DNA of 37,165 nt from a virus. The position numbers and the translations under genes were made by a program. Below, piece after piece: positions 6,569-14,264 of this stretch. The stretch lies in IMG/VR virus record IMGVR_UViG_3300028800_000203, positions 1 through 37,165 of that record; one strand, given 5' to 3'. The first letter of the stretch is position 1. Every line of letters starts with the position of its first letter. The notes beneath the pieces were generated by a model. The model saw nothing but the letters and a program-made list of their open reading frames with translations, made no database searches and had not been told where the DNA came from.

Positions 6569-7654
6569 TCAGGAGCCGACATCATCGTATCCGGTTTCAT
6601 CCGGTAAATCAACCATAGGCTTAATTGCGTATTTAGCCCGTTGCTGAGCCTGATATGCAGCCAAAAGTGGATCATGATGGACCCTAGGCCCAGAAGGACG
6701 AACTCCAGGCTTAGCCATAGACTTCACTTGATCCCTAATCGAAGATTTACCCACAGGACCAGAAGTAACCTGAGTAGGCTGAGGACGGTTATCAGACTTA
6801 CCTACTTTCCAAGGTTGGGTTTCTTCCCAATCATCAAATGCAGCTCTCAGTGACGCTTCTTTATCCAGTACCACAGGGTTATGACTCCCAATTTCTAGAG
6901 ATGCTTTACGGTCAAATACGTATTTCCAGAGCTTCTTAAGCCCATTCTCTTTGCAGAAGTTCTCTGCACACCTGACAACATACCCAAACATGTTCCGTAT
7001 CCGTCGCTTGCCACGAGCTACGTTCACCGCATGCTGCAAAGCCGATGCCGGATAGGCAGTTAGTATCGTCTCACCCGTCGCCGTGAGCTGGATAACGTCT
7101 TTGCTCCCTCTCAACACCGCTCTTGCTCCCCCTATGTGTATATAATTATTTATATATATATTATTCTTTCGTTTATACGATAATCCATTTCTTTGTTGTA
7201 AATAGCTTGATGATTGGAGCGATGCCAATGATACAAGTAGAAAGATAGAGAGGTATCGCATGCACTTAAAAATAGGGGAGAGCAGCTCTTTAATCTCAGA
7301 GTCAAAGAAGAAGTTGTTCAGGGCTATAATCTTACCCGTCTTAGTGCTGTAGTGGGTTGCCACCAGACCCTGCTTCTTAAACTCACGGAAACTCTTGTCC
7401 ACTTGGGAAAAGTGTATACCCGCACGCGCTGCTATATCATAGCTCGACATTTGAAAGACAGGACCACGCTGGGTGGCTTCTTCCAGTAAAACACGGAGAG
7501 TTCTGTGTTGGGTATCCAGTATATTAGAGAAATAGTCGACAGGATTATCTTTAATCCAGCCGGATATATTTCCTACTTGTGCATCATGGCCTAATAAAAC
7601 TTTTTTATCGGGCTGTTGCTTTTTACGGTAATGTTCAGTATGATTTAAGAACAT
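6569..7654 (-). CDS. Putative replication initiator (winged helix)
   Basis: This 361-aa protein has a winged-helix-like N-terminal half. Residues about 45-115 run DTQHRTLRVLLEEA, then SYDIAARAGIHFSQVDKSF as the recognition HTH, then KQGLVATHY and a beta wing (TGKIIALNN). The C-terminal third is basic and Pro-rich and may contact helicase or host factors. Such proteins open the origin and recruit the helicase (lambda O-like or plasmid Rep-like). The gene has the strongest ribosome binding site in the region (AAAGGAGGT). An unusual AT-rich tract inside it (7137-7186) encodes an odd NNIYINNYIHI segment and could be an internal unwinding element. A transcription regulator is the alternative. Confidence 0.55.
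   Translation of the reverse strand: MFLNHTEHYRKKQQPDKKVLLGHDAQVGNISGWIKDNPVDYFSNILDTQHRTLRVLLEEATQRGPVFQMSSYDIAARAGIHFSQVDKSFREFKKQGLVATHYSTKTGKIIALNNFFFDSEIKELLSPIFKCMRYLSIFLLVSLASLQSSSYLQQRNGLSYKRKNNIYINNYIHIGGARAVLRGSKDVIQLTATGETILTAYPASALQHAVNVARGKRRIRNMFGYVVRCAENFCKENGLKKLWKYVFDRKASLEIGSHNPVVLDKEASLRAAFDDWEETQPWKVGKSDNRPQPTQVTSGPVGKSSIRDQVKSMAKPGVRPSGPRVHHDPLLAAYQAQQRAKYAIKPMVDLPDETGYDDVGS
7137..7186. other. Extreme AT-rich tract inside the initiator-like gene
   Basis: A run of alternating T and A (tatataattatttatatatatatta and similar) interrupts otherwise mixed sequence. Lambdoid phages place their origin inside the initiator gene, with iterons beside an AT-rich melting tract. I see no iterons here, so an origin role is only suggested. 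Confidence 0.4.
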
Positions 7655-7663
7655 AACACAACC

Positions 7664-7722
7664 TCCTTTCGGGGAGGGGAAGCTCCTTCTCTTTCGGGAA
7701 GTGCAAGCTCCTTCTTTTTCGG
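7664..7722 (-). repeat. Three Shine-Dalgarno-like repeats before the initiator gene
   Basis: On the minus strand the leader carries CCGAAAAAGAAGGAGCTT, CCGAAAGAGAAGGAGCTT and CCGAAAGGAGGTTGTG in tandem, the last being the real ribosome binding site. The upstream copies end in GAAGGAG and could bind ribosomes or mask the true site. Similar duplicated leaders occur at two other places in this genome. Confidence 0.6.
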
Positions 7723-7750
7723 TTGTTTGTTGTTATAGTGATGCCTTAAA

Positions 7751-7790
7751 TCCATATGTTCCAGAAGGTAGGATGTCAAAAATATATGGA
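7751..7790. promoter_or_regulatory. Divergent control region with inverted repeat
   Basis: The 233-bp gap 7655-7887 separates the minus-strand initiator unit from the plus-strand membrane protein/Erf unit. TCCATAT (7751-7757) and ATATGGA (7784-7790) form an inverted repeat. Inside it, on the minus strand, lies a consensus TTGACA (7779-7774); a weak TATGGA -10 follows after 17 nt. A plus-strand promoter is not clear. The layout fits an operator overlapping the initiator promoter. Confidence 0.4.
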
Positions 7791-7866
7791 TATAAGAGTA
7801 TCGGGGGATTAAGGGGCGTCAAGCAATTGGCGCCTAAATCTTTTAAAAACACCTAAATTTCACTGT

Positions 7867-7896
7867 ATATCTATCGAAAGGCATCTCATGGATATA
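7867..7896 (+). repeat. Duplicated leader, copy 1
   Basis: These 30 nt contain the ribosome binding site GAAAGG, the start ATG and the first two codons of the next gene. They recur at 8209-8238 with one difference (c to t at base 9). The same start region thus drives two adjacent genes. Confidence 0.85.
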
Positions 7897-8202
7897 ACAA
7901 AACAGTTCCCGGTTAATCACGCCGATATACGTATATACCTCGCTCTCATCGCTGCCATCATATTCTGTCTCATAAATGATTTCCCGCTGCTTGCAAAACT
8001 ATCTATACTCACTGCTCACTTCGCCAGCCTCGTTTCCTTCTCATGGGGTAGGTACAACAGGATAATCATCAAGAATATGCGTAAAGAAATGGTTACTCAG
8101 TTGGCTCTCTACACCAAAGCCCGACAAGAGATAGACGAAAAAATGGGCAGAATCAAACGGAAACTCGATGGCTGCATTTGCCATAAACAGAAATCTGAAT
8201 AA
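7888..8202 (+). CDS. Small membrane protein, holin-like layout
   Basis: This 104-aa protein has hydrophobic stretches at about residues 14-31 (IRIYLALIAAIIFCLIND) and 33-51 (PLLAKLSILTAHFASLVSF). A basic, charged C-terminal half with a helical segment follows and ends CICHKQKSE. Two N-terminal membrane segments plus a charged tail suit a holin or a membrane anchor, but no family is recognised and no endolysin gene is adjacent. It shares its leader and first codons with the downstream erf gene, from which it is separated by 27 nt, so the two are probably co-translated at similar levels. Confidence 0.55.
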   Translation: MDITKQFPVNHADIRIYLALIAAIIFCLINDFPLLAKLSILTAHFASLVSFSWGRYNRIIIKNMRKEMVTQLALYTKARQEIDEKMGRIKRKLDGCICHKQKSE

Positions 8203-8208
8203 CTCTAC

Positions 8209-8238
8209 ATATCTATTGAAAGGCATCTCATGGATATA
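8209..8238 (+). repeat. Duplicated leader, copy 2
   Basis: Second copy of the 30-nt initiation region at 7867-7896, here driving erf. It differs at one base. Confidence 0.85.
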
Positions 8239-8976
8239 TCTACGATAAAAGATCTGATAGAAGCGATAGCAACTCTTCAGGAGAAATCACTATCATCAAA
8301 GGTAGAAGAGAAGCTCAAACAGCTCGCCCCAAAAGAAAAGCCCACATCTTCCGAACATATCAATGAGCTCATGGCCGCACTGTCCAAAGCACAATCTGAG
8401 ATGAAGACTGCAGGCCTCGATAAAGACAATCCATACTTCAAGTCAAAATACGCAGACCTTGCCACCATTGTGCAGGCATCCCGTCCAGCGCTCACCAAGA
8501 ACGGCCTGGCTGTGGTTCAGAGAGTAGTCCTGAATGATGACGGGTCACAGACATTGGAAACGATCCTGGGGCATTCTAGCGGCCAATGGATAAGCTCGCG
8601 CATGAGAATAATACCCCCTAAAAATGACGTGCAGTCTATTGGTAGTTACATAACTTACCTGCGCAGATATTCCTATGCCTCTTTGGTGTGTGTCATTGCT
8701 GCTGATGAAGACGACGATGGCGAACGCGCAATGGAACGTGCACGATCAGAACTCAGTAAGCCCAACATAAATTCTTACAAAGGCAAGGATCAGGCAGTTG
8801 AGACAGTGACACGCGAACAGCTTGATGAACTAGAATACGAATTGATTGATCTTCCTGAACTAGCAGAAGATATACTTGAAAGATTGCACATACAATCGTT
8901 AGCCGATATGCCTAAGAGCCTATACTCTCCGTCTATCAGGCGCATACGCGAGATAAAGGCAACTAAAGCGAAGTGA
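8230..8976 (+). CDS. erf: Erf-family single-strand annealing protein
   Basis: This 248-aa protein belongs to the Erf recombinases, which anneal complementary single strands and can circularise terminally redundant phage DNA. The family core is clear at residues 45-165: LMAALSKAQSEMKTAGLDKD, NPYFKSKYADLATIV (67-81), SRPALTKNGLAVVQ (84-97), GSYITYLRRYSYASLV (138-153) and the acidic end DEDDDGE (159-165). The C-terminal helices (195-248) are variable in the family. Its presence fits a genome with repeated ends. It is the central gene of a short plus-strand unit facing the late genes. Confidence 0.9.
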   Translation: MDISTIKDLIEAIATLQEKSLSSKVEEKLKQLAPKEKPTSSEHINELMAALSKAQSEMKTAGLDKDNPYFKSKYADLATIVQASRPALTKNGLAVVQRVVLNDDGSQTLETILGHSSGQWISSRMRIIPPKNDVQSIGSYITYLRRYSYASLVCVIAADEDDDGERAMERARSELSKPNINSYKGKDQAVETVTREQLDELEYELIDLPELAEDILERLHIQSLADMPKSLYSPSIRRIREIKATKAK

Positions 8977-8983
8977 GTACACC

Positions 8984-9268
8984 ATGGCTCTCATTCATGA
9001 TAAATTCACCCCACCAACTAAACTCGACTTTGCTGAGTTTGGAACCATACACAAAGTCGTGACAGATGCCGGAACGCAAGAGTATATCCAGACCAGCAGA
9101 GATGAAGAAAAGCCCCATTGGATGACGATGGGGCAATTTCTTTATAAAGCACTATCACCCTGCGTGGCCCACAAGGAGTTCCTGCAGGCATGCCTAGATT
9201 CGTTTGAGCAGCAAGATAAGGCCGGCTACAAGCTCGCTACAAGGATCATAGATATCATGAACCGGTAG
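8984..9268 (+). CDS. Small protein of unknown function
   Basis: This 94-aa protein starts with ATG 7 nt after erf, with only a weak GTGAG ribosome binding site, and is probably coupled to it. It is mixed alpha/beta with no membrane segment. Residues 30-50 (AGTQEYIQTSRDEEKPHWMT) and a helical C-terminus (ATRIIDIMNR) are the main features. No family is recognised. A recombination accessory role is suggested only by position. Its last 14 bp overlap the end of the convergent gene at 9255-9491. Confidence 0.55.
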   Translation: MALIHDKFTPPTKLDFAEFGTIHKVVTDAGTQEYIQTSRDEEKPHWMTMGQFLYKALSPCVAHKEFLQACLDSFEQQDKAGYKLATRIIDIMNR

Positions 9269-9491
9269 TAGGTTCTTGAGGCGGAAGGGGTGGTATCTCA
9301 CTATCCTTAACATCAGTTTCCTGAGAAGGGAGATTGAGATTGATATCAATACCTGTCTCCTTCTGGATAACCTCTTCTGCGACCGTCTCAATGGGATTAC
9401 CACTGCCCATACCTAAATACTGTGACATTATCCCTGCAATAATGCAGATCATAACTACAATCAGTATGACTAAATTTGTATCTACCTTCAT
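9255..9491 (-). CDS. Small single-pass membrane protein
   Basis: This 78-aa protein has one N-terminal membrane segment (residues 7-24, LVILIVVMICIIAGIMSQ). A soluble part follows with GNPIETVAEEVIQKETGIDI (31-50), a motif I associate with small conserved phage proteins, and a Pro-rich acidic tail. Its function is not established. It is the last gene of the tail-fibre strand, and its start region is duplicated upstream (9523-9542). It could act in lysis timing or as a virion membrane component; both are guesses. Confidence 0.6.
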   Translation of the reverse strand: MKVDTNLVILIVVMICIIAGIMSQYLGMGSGNPIETVAEEVIQKETGIDINLNLPSQETDVKDSEIPPLPPQEPTTGS

Positions 9492-9542
9492 TCTGATACC
9501 TCTCCCATCAAATAGGTTAACTTTCTGATACTTCTACCATCA
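9491..9542 (-). repeat. Duplicated initiation region of the 78-aa gene
   Basis: Bases 9491-9510 and 9523-9542 are 20-nt direct copies with two differences. On the minus strand the downstream copy ends in the ribosome binding site and first base of the start codon of the 78-aa gene; the upstream copy has no start codon after it. Confidence 0.75.
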
Positions 9543-9546
9543 GAAA

Positions 9547-10275
9547 TCACTGACTTATACCATACAAACTAAACGTCCCTGAGGATATAACATTCGTTAA
9601 TCCACCCGCAACATAAAATTGTATAGCATTAATCGAGGTTGACGTTGAAGAGCTATTTAAATATTCCCCAGCGCTAACAGAGAAGCCCCCAGAAGCAAAG
9701 TTATACCACATTCCCCGGGTCATATACGCAGTACCTGAGTTCGATGCTCCTGAGCTTATATTGTACATCCACAGGATTCCACTAAAGGGCGTATTAGATC
9801 CCGTTCTTCCCGTTAGCTGATTACTATATCCCGTCACATCAGCCGTACCATTAAGTCCCGTTGCCGAACAATAGCTAATATCTCCATTGAGATTGTTATA
9901 CCATGTAGATCCATTGTCAGTGGATATCTGAAACTGCAAGAATATATTCGAGTGGACGGGGTCACAGATAACACTTTGGAATATAACAACATACGTAGGA
10001 TATGCATTGGTCAGCGAACTAAAAGTAACCACAGAGCTTGAAGCAGTCTTCGTTCCTATCAGGGTCCAACCCCCTGCGCCAGTGGGCGCAGATTGAAACG
10101 ATGGTGCCATAGTAGCCCCATTAGATCTGAGTACGTCCGTAGCAGATCCTGCGCCTGTGGTGACCACCTGTGTACCATTGTAGTAGGCAACACCATAAGA
10201 AGTCTGGGTATTGGTAAATGTGCCACCCGAGACTATACCAATTGGATTAGTAGTATTTATAGCACTATTTGTCAT
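9547..10275 (-). CDS. Tail fibre/receptor-binding paralogue 1
   Basis: This 242-aa protein is the last member of a tandem family. It has an N-terminal linker (TNSAINTTNPIGIVSGGT), a GGT-type fibre repeat with YYNGTQ and VLRSNG, and then a Ser/Thr/Gly-rich beta domain of about 170 aa. That domain contains STDNGSTWYNNLNG and ends INAIQFYVAGG...ISSGTFSLYGISQ. The C-terminal layout is shared with the genes at 10284, 11030, 12833 and 13553. Such domains usually bind host surface structures. The ATG follows AGGATACCCC. It diverges most from its neighbours in the central loops. Confidence 0.75.
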   Translation of the reverse strand: MTNSAINTTNPIGIVSGGTFTNTQTSYGVAYYNGTQVVTTGAGSATDVLRSNGATMAPSFQSAPTGAGGWTLIGTKTASSSVVTFSSLTNAYPTYVVIFQSVICDPVHSNIFLQFQISTDNGSTWYNNLNGDISYCSATGLNGTADVTGYSNQLTGRTGSNTPFSGILWMYNISSGASNSGTAYMTRGMWYNFASGGFSVSAGEYLNSSSTSTSINAIQFYVAGGLTNVISSGTFSLYGISQ

Positions 10276-10283
10276 GGGGTATC

Positions 10284-11021
10284 CTATTGCACCAAGGCAT
10301 ATAAACTTGCATATCCACTCACGATGGGATTGCTTCCACTGTATATCAACTGTATAGCATTTACATTCTCAGAATCAGATGTAGTTGCTGCGTATACCTG
10401 AGTAAATACTGCAGCTACCCCTATACCCTGCTGCGCATACACCGTACTTCCAACCACCGAAGGATAGATTCCCGATGTATTAGTTGCCGGATTATATATA
10501 TAAAGAGTCCCACAGGTGCCTGCGTTCGATGGGGATGCAGGGGTACTGGCAGCCGTGTCGTTTAATAGTATAGATCCACTATCAGATGCACTCTTTGCGC
10601 CCGTTATCCCCCCAATCCACGAAACAAGTCCACCCGTATACGAACTTATATAAGTCGAACCACCGTTAGTGGACATCAAAAGCTGTAGATAGGCCGATGT
10701 TGACGCGGTAGTAAGTAGATTATCAAGCACCAACGCATACGTAGAGTAGGTAGATGATATAGAAGTAAAGACCAAACTCGCCGAATTATTTGCTGTTAAT
10801 GTCTGAAGCAATATCCACTCTCCCGATCCTGCCACCGTTTGAAATGAGGGAGCACTTGATCCATTGGAGAGCAATACCTGACCCACAGTTCCCGGCGATA
10901 TCGAGGTCAGTGTTGTACCATTGTAGATTACCGTACCATTGGTATGCGCAAAGCTTGAAACACCCGTCCCCCCCGATGATATCGATATAGGATTAGTGGT
11001 ATTTATAGAACTATTTGTCAT
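10284..11021 (-). CDS. Tail fibre/receptor-binding paralogue 2
   Basis: The ATG at 11021 is preferred over that at 11027 because AGGA lies at the right distance and the product then begins MTNSSINTTNP, as in paralogue 1. The 245-aa product has GGTGVSSFAHTNGTVIYNGT, then VLLSNGSSAPSFQ and ILLQTLTANNSASLVF. The beta domain has STNGGSTYISSYTGG and ends NAIQLIYSGS...SGYASLYALVQ. The final motif departs from the usual SLYGIxQ. It lies 8 nt from paralogue 1 and belongs to the same late transcript. A receptor-binding role is inferred from family and position. Confidence 0.75.
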   Translation of the reverse strand: MTNSSINTTNPISISSGGTGVSSFAHTNGTVIYNGTTLTSISPGTVGQVLLSNGSSAPSFQTVAGSGEWILLQTLTANNSASLVFTSISSTYSTYALVLDNLLTTASTSAYLQLLMSTNGGSTYISSYTGGLVSWIGGITGAKSASDSGSILLNDTAASTPASPSNAGTCGTLYIYNPATNTSGIYPSVVGSTVYAQQGIGVAAVFTQVYAATTSDSENVNAIQLIYSGSNPIVSGYASLYALVQ

Positions 11022-11029
11022 CGCCATTC

Positions 11030-11758
11030 CTAACTAGATATACCAAAAAGACTAATAGATCCGGAAAGTATATTCCCTGACGTGAACTGGAAACTTATGT
11101 TCGTTATACCCTGCGTATCGGAAGTTGTTTTACCAAATCCCGTGGTCCAATTAAGCGCCGATGAGGTAGGGTGTCCCACATCTGCATAATACGCAGGATA
11201 ATAGGTAGCGGCATTCTGCGTCATGCTCATAAGAAACATAGTTCCGGATAAGGGTATTCCGCTCGTGGCGACACCAGGGGCGCTCACATAACAATAGGTA
11301 TTAGTGGAGGAAGAGCTTTGAATTATAGTGGCAATTCCAGTATATATGGGATACGAGTAATAGCCTGAATTATATGAAGACAGGTATGTTGAGCCACCAT
11401 CAGTTGACCATAGCATGCTAAACGTCTGGCTTGCGGTGTCTGGCACGATTCCATTAAATATGACGGCATAATTACTATAAGTACTCGTTGAAAATATCAA
11501 GTTTCCCGAAGTAGATGCAGTCAGGGTCTGGATAAGATTCCATGCGCCTGCCGAGCTGGGCAGCGCCTGATAGGTGGGCGCAGAGGAACCGCCATTACTC
11601 GTCAGCGCATATCCCGATGTTCCGGTAGTTGTGGAAGAAAGCTTCGTGCCATCAAAATAAACCGTTCCATTGGTATGCGAAAAGCTTGCAGTATTAGTGC
11701 CACCCGATACTATGCCGATAGGGTTGGTAGTGTTAATTTCACTATTGGTTACCATCAT
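11030..11758 (-). CDS. Tail fibre/receptor-binding paralogue 3
   Basis: This 242-aa paralogue starts MMVTNSEINTTNPIG and continues with SGGTNTASFSHTNGTVYFDG and ALTSNGGSSAPTYQ. Its beta domain has LIQTLTASTSGNLIF and STDGGSTYLSSYNSG and ends ISFQFTSGNILSGSISLFGISS. Its start overlaps the stop of the 275-aa gene by 4 bp, so the two are translationally coupled. The N-terminal 60 residues are closest to paralogue 2, while the C-terminal domain is strongly diverged, as expected for variable receptor-binding tips. Confidence 0.75.
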   Translation of the reverse strand: MMVTNSEINTTNPIGIVSGGTNTASFSHTNGTVYFDGTKLSSTTTGTSGYALTSNGGSSAPTYQALPSSAGAWNLIQTLTASTSGNLIFSTSTYSNYAVIFNGIVPDTASQTFSMLWSTDGGSTYLSSYNSGYYSYPIYTGIATIIQSSSSTNTYCYVSAPGVATSGIPLSGTMFLMSMTQNAATYYPAYYADVGHPTSSALNWTTGFGKTTSDTQGITNISFQFTSGNILSGSISLFGISS

Positions 11759-12582
11759 GTCACCGTTATATTACCGACTGAGTTAATGACATTCCATGCA
11801 GTATTGGCCGTGACACACACCAGATCTATAGTATCTCTTATTTGTGTGGATGCTAGCGATCCACCCGTCCCTGTGATCGTAGTGCTCGTGCCAAAGAATA
11901 TAGTCTGGCCTGAATTTTGAGCTATGAGCCATCCTCCAGCTCCCTTGCCAGTAACGGTAAGCCTCGTGCCAAAAACTGCTGTAGCAGGCAACGTCAGCGT
12001 TACCAATCCAGCGTTGTTGGCTACGTAACCAGTGTTGGCTACCATAGCCTGTGTAGTACCCGTGACCTCAACCCAGTTTTCTGCGGGAGCGGTCGACGAT
12101 ATGGTAACAGTGCTCCCTGAAGCAACGGTGGTTATCGATCCAGTTCCAACGATATTTAACACGCCGCCAGATGGAGTTGCGCTTCCAGAGTTGCCATCAT
12201 AGGTCGTTGCTACCGCGCCGGTAGTATTAAAGGTAATCGTATTGCCAGCGGCAGAAGTAGATATAGTAGTGCCGTTACCAAAAAGATTGATGACACCGGC
12301 CGCTGGGAATGCGGTTACTGCATTGTCAGCGGTCAGTCCCGTGACTGCACCCGAACCAGTAGTAAGTAAAGCCCATACAGCATAATTAGAGACAGGAGGA
12401 CTTCCAGCAGGTCCAGATAGACTGACGAGCTGGTAGACGTCTTGAGAGGTTCTATTAAGCCAAACGGTTCCCAGATAGAAATTTTGGTAATCATTTTGGG
12501 TGGGCGATCGGTAATATGCCACAAAGGGCACAGGGTTTATCGGATATGGAAGAGCATTGAGCCCATCATATAAAAGACTCAT
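11755..12582 (-). CDS. Tail fibre protein with the second C-terminal domain type
   Basis: This 275-aa protein begins with an attachment-like domain (PFVAYYRSPTQNDYQNFYLG, TVWLNRTSQDVYQLVSL) related to the N-terminus of the gene at 17479. Glycine/serine fibre repeats follow (residues 90-165). The C-terminal domain of about 105 aa has TGYVANNAGLVTLTLPATA, GAGGWLIAQNSGQTIFFG and SVGNITVT. That same domain ends the 762-aa protein, so the locus uses two distinct tip types. Its ATG overlaps the stop of a 47-aa gene (ATGA). Confidence 0.75.
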   Translation of the reverse strand: MSLLYDGLNALPYPINPVPFVAYYRSPTQNDYQNFYLGTVWLNRTSQDVYQLVSLSGPAGSPPVSNYAVWALLTTGSGAVTGLTADNAVTAFPAAGVINLFGNGTTISTSAAGNTITFNTTGAVATTYDGNSGSATPSGGVLNIVGTGSITTVASGSTVTISSTAPAENWVEVTGTTQAMVANTGYVANNAGLVTLTLPATAVFGTRLTVTGKGAGGWLIAQNSGQTIFFGTSTTITGTGGSLASTQIRDTIDLVCVTANTAWNVINSVGNITVT

Positions 12583-12722
12583 TGCTTAACTCCAGTCTCT
12601 ACCACGTAGACATAATCATTTTCTAAATCGACTAAACAAACAATAGGATCGGTACCAACATGTACTATCTCCAAGCTGGGTTGCGCACTGGTCCCCAGAA
12701 TGCTCATTATTATCCACCACAT
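12579..12722 (-). CDS. Small gene inside the fibre array
   Basis: ATG at 12722 behind AAGGAA encodes 47 aa: MWWIIMSILGTSAQPSLEIV, then HVGTDPIVCLVDLENDYVYV and VETGVKQ. The N-terminus is hydrophobic and short; the rest looks like a small beta unit. The stop overlaps the start of the 275-aa fibre gene (ATGA), strongly suggesting coupled translation, and an 18-bp hairpin lies just upstream. No family is recognised. A start at the inner ATG (MSILGTS) is possible. Confidence 0.6.
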   Translation of the reverse strand: MWWIIMSILGTSAQPSLEIVHVGTDPIVCLVDLENDYVYVVETGVKQ

Positions 12723-12738
12723 ATTACTTCCTTCACCG

Positions 12739-12788
12739 TATGGTACCTGTCATCTAGAGTTAAGGGTTCTTAGATAACAGATACCATA
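12739..12788 (-). other. Long hairpin between fibre genes
   Basis: Arms at 12739-12756 and 12771-12788 are complementary over 18 bp with two exceptions. These become G-U pairs in the minus-strand RNA, so that transcript can form an unbroken 18-bp stem with a 14-nt loop. No T run follows; the ribosome binding site of the 47-aa gene comes next. It may be an RNA-processing or attenuation site. The remainder of the 12723-12832 gap is AT-rich with no gene seen. Confidence 0.65.
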
Positions 12789-12832
12789 TTCATATATGAT
12801 TTTAAAACTTACTCTTAATAAAAGATTCCCGT

Positions 12833-13543
12833 TCATTGCTGTACGCCATAAAGAGAAAAGCTGCCGGAAGTTATAACGCCCGTCGAATATGCGAGCTTTA
12901 TGTTATTAATAGTACTCGTAGAGCTATTAGTACCGCCCAACATGTAATAAAGTGCCCCCGTGCTGGTATTATTCCTAATCTCCCCTCGATAACAAGCAAC
13001 AGCTCCAACCGGAAAATAAAGGTAAATTGCACCATTTAACAGGAAATTTGCCGTACCTATAACATGAGTCAGTGGAGCGAACGTGGTCGAATTAACATTG
13101 GTTATGCCGCCAGAAAAGTTATAGGCAAAGTAATTAATGCCACCTTGATAACCAGTAGCTAGATAACTACCACCATTATTTGTTGACCATGTCATTTGTA
13201 GCTGCGCGCTGGAGCTTCCACTATTTATATCATTAACCAACAAAAGATACGTTGTGAAGGCGGAAGTGAGATAAGTAGCCGTAAAGGTTAAACTGGAAGA
13301 GTTTGAAGCTGTTAATGTTTTCAGAAGGGTTATTTTGCCGGGGACCGCTGCAAAATAAGGCGGGTTTCCGGCCCCTTGACTCGTTAATACCATTCCCGAT
13401 GCACCATTTGGAACTACTTGCAAGGGGCTCGTAGATGTAGTTCCCGCTACCAGCACATTATAAGCAGCCACCGATGAAACACCAGTTCCACCGGCACTTA
13501 CATTAACAGGAAATCCTGTATTATCAGCATTGTTTTTTGCCAC
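12833..13543 (-). CDS. Tail fibre/receptor-binding paralogue 4
   Basis: This 236-aa protein starts at a GTG behind AAGGAGA. It begins MAKNNADNTGFPVNVSAGGT, an alternative linker to the INTTNPI type. VLTSQGAGNPPYFAAVPG and ITLLKTLTASNSSSLTF follow. The beta domain has STNNGGSYLATGYQGG and ends INNIKLAYSTGVITSGSFSLYGVQQ. It is closest to paralogue 5 in the C-terminal domain. The hairpin at 12739-12788 lies just downstream, possibly lowering expression of the more distal paralogues. Confidence 0.77.
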   Translation of the reverse strand: MAKNNADNTGFPVNVSAGGTGVSSVAAYNVLVAGTTSTSPLQVVPNGASGMVLTSQGAGNPPYFAAVPGKITLLKTLTASNSSSLTFTATYLTSAFTTYLLLVNDINSGSSSAQLQMTWSTNNGGSYLATGYQGGINYFAYNFSGGITNVNSTTFAPLTHVIGTANFLLNGAIYLYFPVGAVACYRGEIRNNTSTGALYYMLGGTNSSTSTINNIKLAYSTGVITSGSFSLYGVQQ

Positions 13544-13552
13544 ACAATCTCC

Positions 13553-14257
13553 TTATTGAACTATTCCATAGAGAGAAACAGTGCCGGATGTTATATTCCC
13601 CGAAGAATAAGAGAACTCTATATTGTTAATAAACGTAGTCCCTGAGTTCGTTCCACCGACACTATATACATGCCCATCACTGGTTTGACAGTTTCCAACC
13701 ATGGCGGCGATAGCACTTTGAGGCAATGTGAGATACATAGTTCCACTGTAACTTGTAGAAGTTGCCAGTGCAGCTGAAAGCGGAGTCGTTGTTGCTGAGT
13801 TAACGTTAGTAAATGTGGTGCTATTATATGCAAAATATAATAGACCTGATTTATAGTTAGCATTGAGATAGCTAGATCCATTATTAGTAGACCAGTCCAT
13901 ATTCAACGTAACTGAGTTGCTCGCATTAACAAAACTATTGATAACGATCATGTACATAGTATAAGTACTTGTGAGATAAGTACTTGTAAACGCAAGACTC
14001 CCTGAAGAAGATGCTGTTAGGGTGTGAAGTAAAACTATACTTCCGGTAGCAGGAGCAGCGCCCCATGTAGGAAGCGCACCAGCGCCTGCGCTCGTTAAAA
14101 CTTGTGACAAGGTTCCCACGCCTGAAACATTTTGAAGAGCCGCTGCCGATGTCGTGCCACCACAAATAACCGAATATGCCGTAAAACTAGTCTCTCCCGT
14201 GCCTCCCTGACTCACTACAATTGGAACAGGCATATTGGTAGCATTATTTGTAGACAT
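13553..14257 (-). CDS. Tail fibre/receptor-binding paralogue 5
   Basis: This 234-aa protein has the linker NNATNMPVPIVVSQGGT, a fibre repeat (GGTGETSFTAYSVICGGT, QVLTSAGAGALPTW), then LLHTLTASSSGSLAFTSTYL. Its beta domain has STNNGSSYLNANYKSG and ends INNIEFSYSSGNITSGTVSLYGIVQ. The TAYxVxCGGT stretch also occurs in the 762-aa fibre, indicating exchange of segments among members. It is 7 nt from the preceding 762-aa gene in the transcript. Confidence 0.77.
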   Translation of the reverse strand: MSTNNATNMPVPIVVSQGGTGETSFTAYSVICGGTTSAAALQNVSGVGTLSQVLTSAGAGALPTWGAAPATGSIVLLHTLTASSSGSLAFTSTYLTSTYTMYMIVINSFVNASNSVTLNMDWSTNNGSSYLNANYKSGLLYFAYNSTTFTNVNSATTTPLSAALATSTSYSGTMYLTLPQSAIAAMVGNCQTSDGHVYSVGGTNSGTTFINNIEFSYSSGNITSGTVSLYGIVQ

Positions 14258-14264
14258 AGAAATC

